DNA of 64,000 nt from Arcobacter nitrofigilis DSM 7299. GTDB taxonomy: Bacteria; Campylobacterota; Campylobacteria; Campylobacterales; Arcobacteraceae. Location of the stretch: positions 1,984,001 through 2,048,000 of the forward strand of contig NC_014166.1 in assembly GCF_000092245.1 (NCBI RefSeq). The letters run 5' to 3'. The notes under the pieces are model-generated. The model saw only the letters and a list, made by a program, of their open reading frames with translations. It was not told where the DNA came from and did no database searches. The first letter of the stretch is position 1, and every line of letters begins with the position of its first letter. Shown piece after piece: positions 62,142-64,000 of this stretch. A program made the translations under genes and the position numbers.

Positions 62142-63533
62142 TTATCCCGCGTGATAAAATCCAATAATTTCGTATTGTAAATACCAAATTGCTACAGAAG
62201 CAAAGTATCCAACTAAGATAGTCCAAGCATATTTCATATGTGACCCAAAAGTATAAATACCATGTAATTTACCCATAACACCAACACCAGCAGCAGAACC
62301 AAATGAGATTAAAGAACCACCAACACCAGCTGTCAACGTTACAAGCATCCATTGGTCAAGTCCCATTTCTGGTCCTGCTTTTAAAACAGCACTCATAACA
62401 GGTACATTATCAACTATAGCTGAAAGAAAACCAACACAAATATTTGCAATCGTTGGTCCTAAAACAGAAGGTTGATAAACATGAACTGCTAATCCTAGCC
62501 ATCCGATAAAATACAAGGCACCAACTGCTGCTAAAATACCAAAGAAAAATAATAATGTATTATTTTCAATTTTAGCCATTGAATGGAAGATATTAAAATG
62601 GTCTTTCCCATATTTTTTCTTCAAACCATAAGAATAAACTTTAAGTAAAGCTAAACCAAACATCATACCCCACATAGCAGGTAAATGTAATACTTGGTGT
62701 CCAACAACTGCAGAAAAAATTGTAAATATACCAAGTCCCATAACTACTTTTGCACCCTCAGCCATAACTGGAACTTTTTCAGTAGAAACATCAAATGCTG
62801 GAACCTCTTTTGGAACAAATTTTGACAAAATAATAGCTGTAACTAAATATCCACCAATAGCAGCTGGGAATAAGAATAAGAAGTCAGTGAAGTCACCTTT
62901 TCCTGCTGTCCATGCCATAAGAGTAGTAATATCACCAAAAGGAGACCATGCACCACCTGCATTTGCAGCAACAACAATATTTATAGCCCCTGGAACTAAG
63001 AAGTCTTTTCTACTCTTTTCAATAGTAATAAGAACTGTTGATAAAATCAAAGCAGTTGTTAAGTTATCAGCAATTGGTGAGATAAAAAAAGCTAAAAGAC
63101 CAGTTACCCAAAAAAGTTTTCTATATGTATAACCTTTTGATACAAGATTATATTTTAATTTATCAAATACACTCATATGAATCAAAGATTCAATATATGT
63201 CATTGCAACAAATAAGAAAAAGAAAATACCTGCGATTTCTAAGATAAGATGAGATGCTTCATTGTGTACAGCATCCATATCTAAGCCATTCATTGAATAA
63301 TAAACAGCAACCAACATAAACATTAATGTACCAATTAGTAAAGCAGGTTTTGCTTTATCAATTTCATATTTCTCTTCTGCAGCTACAAAATAGTAACCTA
63401 TAACAAAAATAAACAAACATGAAATACCAACCCAAGTCATAGTAAGATCAGGGTTTACTTGTGCTTCTCCTCCACCACTAGATGCAAAAGATGCAACAGT
63501 AAGTAAAAGTAATGACACCAAAACTTTTAACAT
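62142..63533 (-). CDS. nhaD: Na+/H+ antiporter NhaD
   Basis: A 463-residue membrane protein with some twelve helices, of the ArsB/NhaD ion-transporter superfamily. AFFISPIADNLTTALILS and NAGGAWSPFGDITTLMAWTAG are the conserved NhaD motifs, and SAIVDNVPVMSAVLKAG is the second-half counterpart. It exports Na+ (or Li+) for protons, fitting a marine host. A signal-peptide-like start precedes the first core helix. The start codon overlaps the nadB stop by one base (TAATG). Confidence 0.92.
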   Translation of the reverse strand: MLKVLVSLLLLTVASFASSGGGEAQVNPDLTMTWVGISCLFIFVIGYYFVAAEEKYEIDKAKPALLIGTLMFMLVAVYYSMNGLDMDAVHNEASHLILEIAGIFFFLFVAMTYIESLIHMSVFDKLKYNLVSKGYTYRKLFWVTGLLAFFISPIADNLTTALILSTVLITIEKSRKDFLVPGAINIVVAANAGGAWSPFGDITTLMAWTAGKGDFTDFLFLFPAAIGGYLVTAIILSKFVPKEVPAFDVSTEKVPVMAEGAKVVMGLGIFTIFSAVVGHQVLHLPAMWGMMFGLALLKVYSYGLKKKYGKDHFNIFHSMAKIENNTLLFFFGILAAVGALYFIGWLGLAVHVYQPSVLGPTIANICVGFLSAIVDNVPVMSAVLKAGPEMGLDQWMLVTLTAGVGGSLISFGSAAGVGVMGKLHGIYTFGSHMKYAWTILVGYFASVAIWYLQYEIIGFYHAG

Positions 63534-64000
63534 TAATTCTCCTTAATAAAATGTGCACCCAACGATTCTTTTCGTCCAAGAGCACTAGTTAATATAGATT
63601 TTGCCGTAAGCAATCTTAAAAACAACAGCCTACCAACATCTTCTTTTAGAAATATTTCTATTTGATTTAAAGCACTGCGTAAATCTGACTCATTTCGTAC
63701 TATTGAGGCACTTTCCCACATAAGTTTTCTTAATAAATCTTTTATATCTTTGTCAATACTTTTATTTCTTATATGAGTATTTATTTTTTTGTCATATGCT
63801 TTTGAATCTATTTCAAAGTGATTTTTCAAACTATGCTCAACTGCAATCTTTGAGAAAACAATTCCCTCTAATAAAGAGTTTGAAGCCAATCTATTTGCTC
63901 CATGAACACCAGTACAAGCACACTCACCTATTGCATATAAATTTTTCATGCCTACTACTTGTGCATCTAAATTTGTAGGAATTCCTCCCATCGTATAATG
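63533..64000 (-). CDS. nadB: L-aspartate oxidase, C-terminal part (5' cut by window edge)
   Basis: The last 155 codons of NadB, the FAD enzyme that oxidises L-aspartate to iminoaspartate, the first step of NAD synthesis. [10 protein letters not shown] and [19 protein letters not shown] are the FAD-binding and active-site blocks of the aspartate oxidase/succinate dehydrogenase family, and the helical C-terminal domain ([14 protein letters not shown]) is the NadB type. The gene reads out of the window at 64000. Translationally coupled to nhaD. Confidence 0.92.
   Translation of the reverse strand, partial: HYTMGGIPTNLDAQVVGMKNLYAIGECACTGVHGANRLASNSLLEGIVFSKIAVEHSLKNHFEIDSKAYDKKINTHIRNKSIDKDIKDLLRKLMWESASIVRNESDLRSALNQIEIFLKEDVGRLLFLRLLTAKSILTSALGRKESLGAHFIKEN

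Overview
The window is AT-rich DNA (roughly 30% GC by eye) from a member of the Campylobacterota, most likely an Arcobacter-like marine organism. The evidence is the gene content and style: histidine kinases with an AHQWRQPL-type H-box, a ttrBCA tetrathionate reductase operon, NhaD, YrhK and MarC proteins, a Cache-domain chemoreceptor, short intergenic gaps and very A/T-biased codons. No rRNA, tRNA or CRISPR array was seen.

Layout. 1-11.2 kb: transporters (partial DAACS symporter, EamA, APC permease, MarC, LysE), a 2-hydroxyacid dehydrogenase, a flavoprotein disulfide reductase, an AraC regulator, and a thioredoxin-peroxiredoxin pair. 11.2-18.7 kb: a minus-strand tetrathionate respiration locus, response regulator - kinase - ttrB - ttrC - ttrA. 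19-25.7 kb: cold-shock protein, methyltransferase, SDR, a lysine-rich HTH protein, HD-GYP, and a tightly packed pnuC - small-molecule kinase - EamA - HAD operon. 25.8-30.1 kb: a PhnD-like binding protein with a partner kinase, then a MocR regulator and a degenerate rhodanese, flanked by a duplicated scrap of the kinase 3' end. 30-40.5 kb: housekeeping and membrane genes and a GH17-GT2 glucan synthase fusion. 40.7-43.2 kb: a small membrane protein, a PAS-like protein and an OmpR/HisKA two-component pair with a different character from the neighbours. 43.4-48 kb: chemoreceptor, acyl-ACP thioesterase and a membrane protein. 59.5-64 kb: guaA, a small zinc-ribbon protein, nhaD and the end of nadB.

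The outstanding region is 48.07-59.28 kb, a sedentary chromosomal integron cassette array. Sixteen single-gene cassettes all lie on the minus strand, and each is followed by an attC site, most of them about 68 bp and sharing one lineage-specific sequence (GAGCC-AATAAATTGCCC-GCAG-GGTAATTTATTGGCTCC type). At the attI end the first cassette is visibly GC-richer and carries an unrelated GC-rich attC, so it looks like the latest arrival. Just beyond it, facing the other way as intI genes do, are a consensus sigma70 promoter, an RBS, an ATG and the codons MAKKLLDIMRD followed by TAG. This looks like the first codons of an integron integrase stopped by what would be a single AAG-to-TAG change, with the rest of the gene gone. 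The array therefore appears fossilised unless an integrase acts in trans. Cassette cargo includes two HEPN-type proteins with R-x4-H motifs, a Lit-like HExxH protease, two near-identical copies each of a GNAT and a gamma-glutamylcyclotransferase-like cassette, lipoproteins, membrane proteins, an AhpD-like protein and a GYP-repeat protein. Several of these are plausible phage-defence genes.
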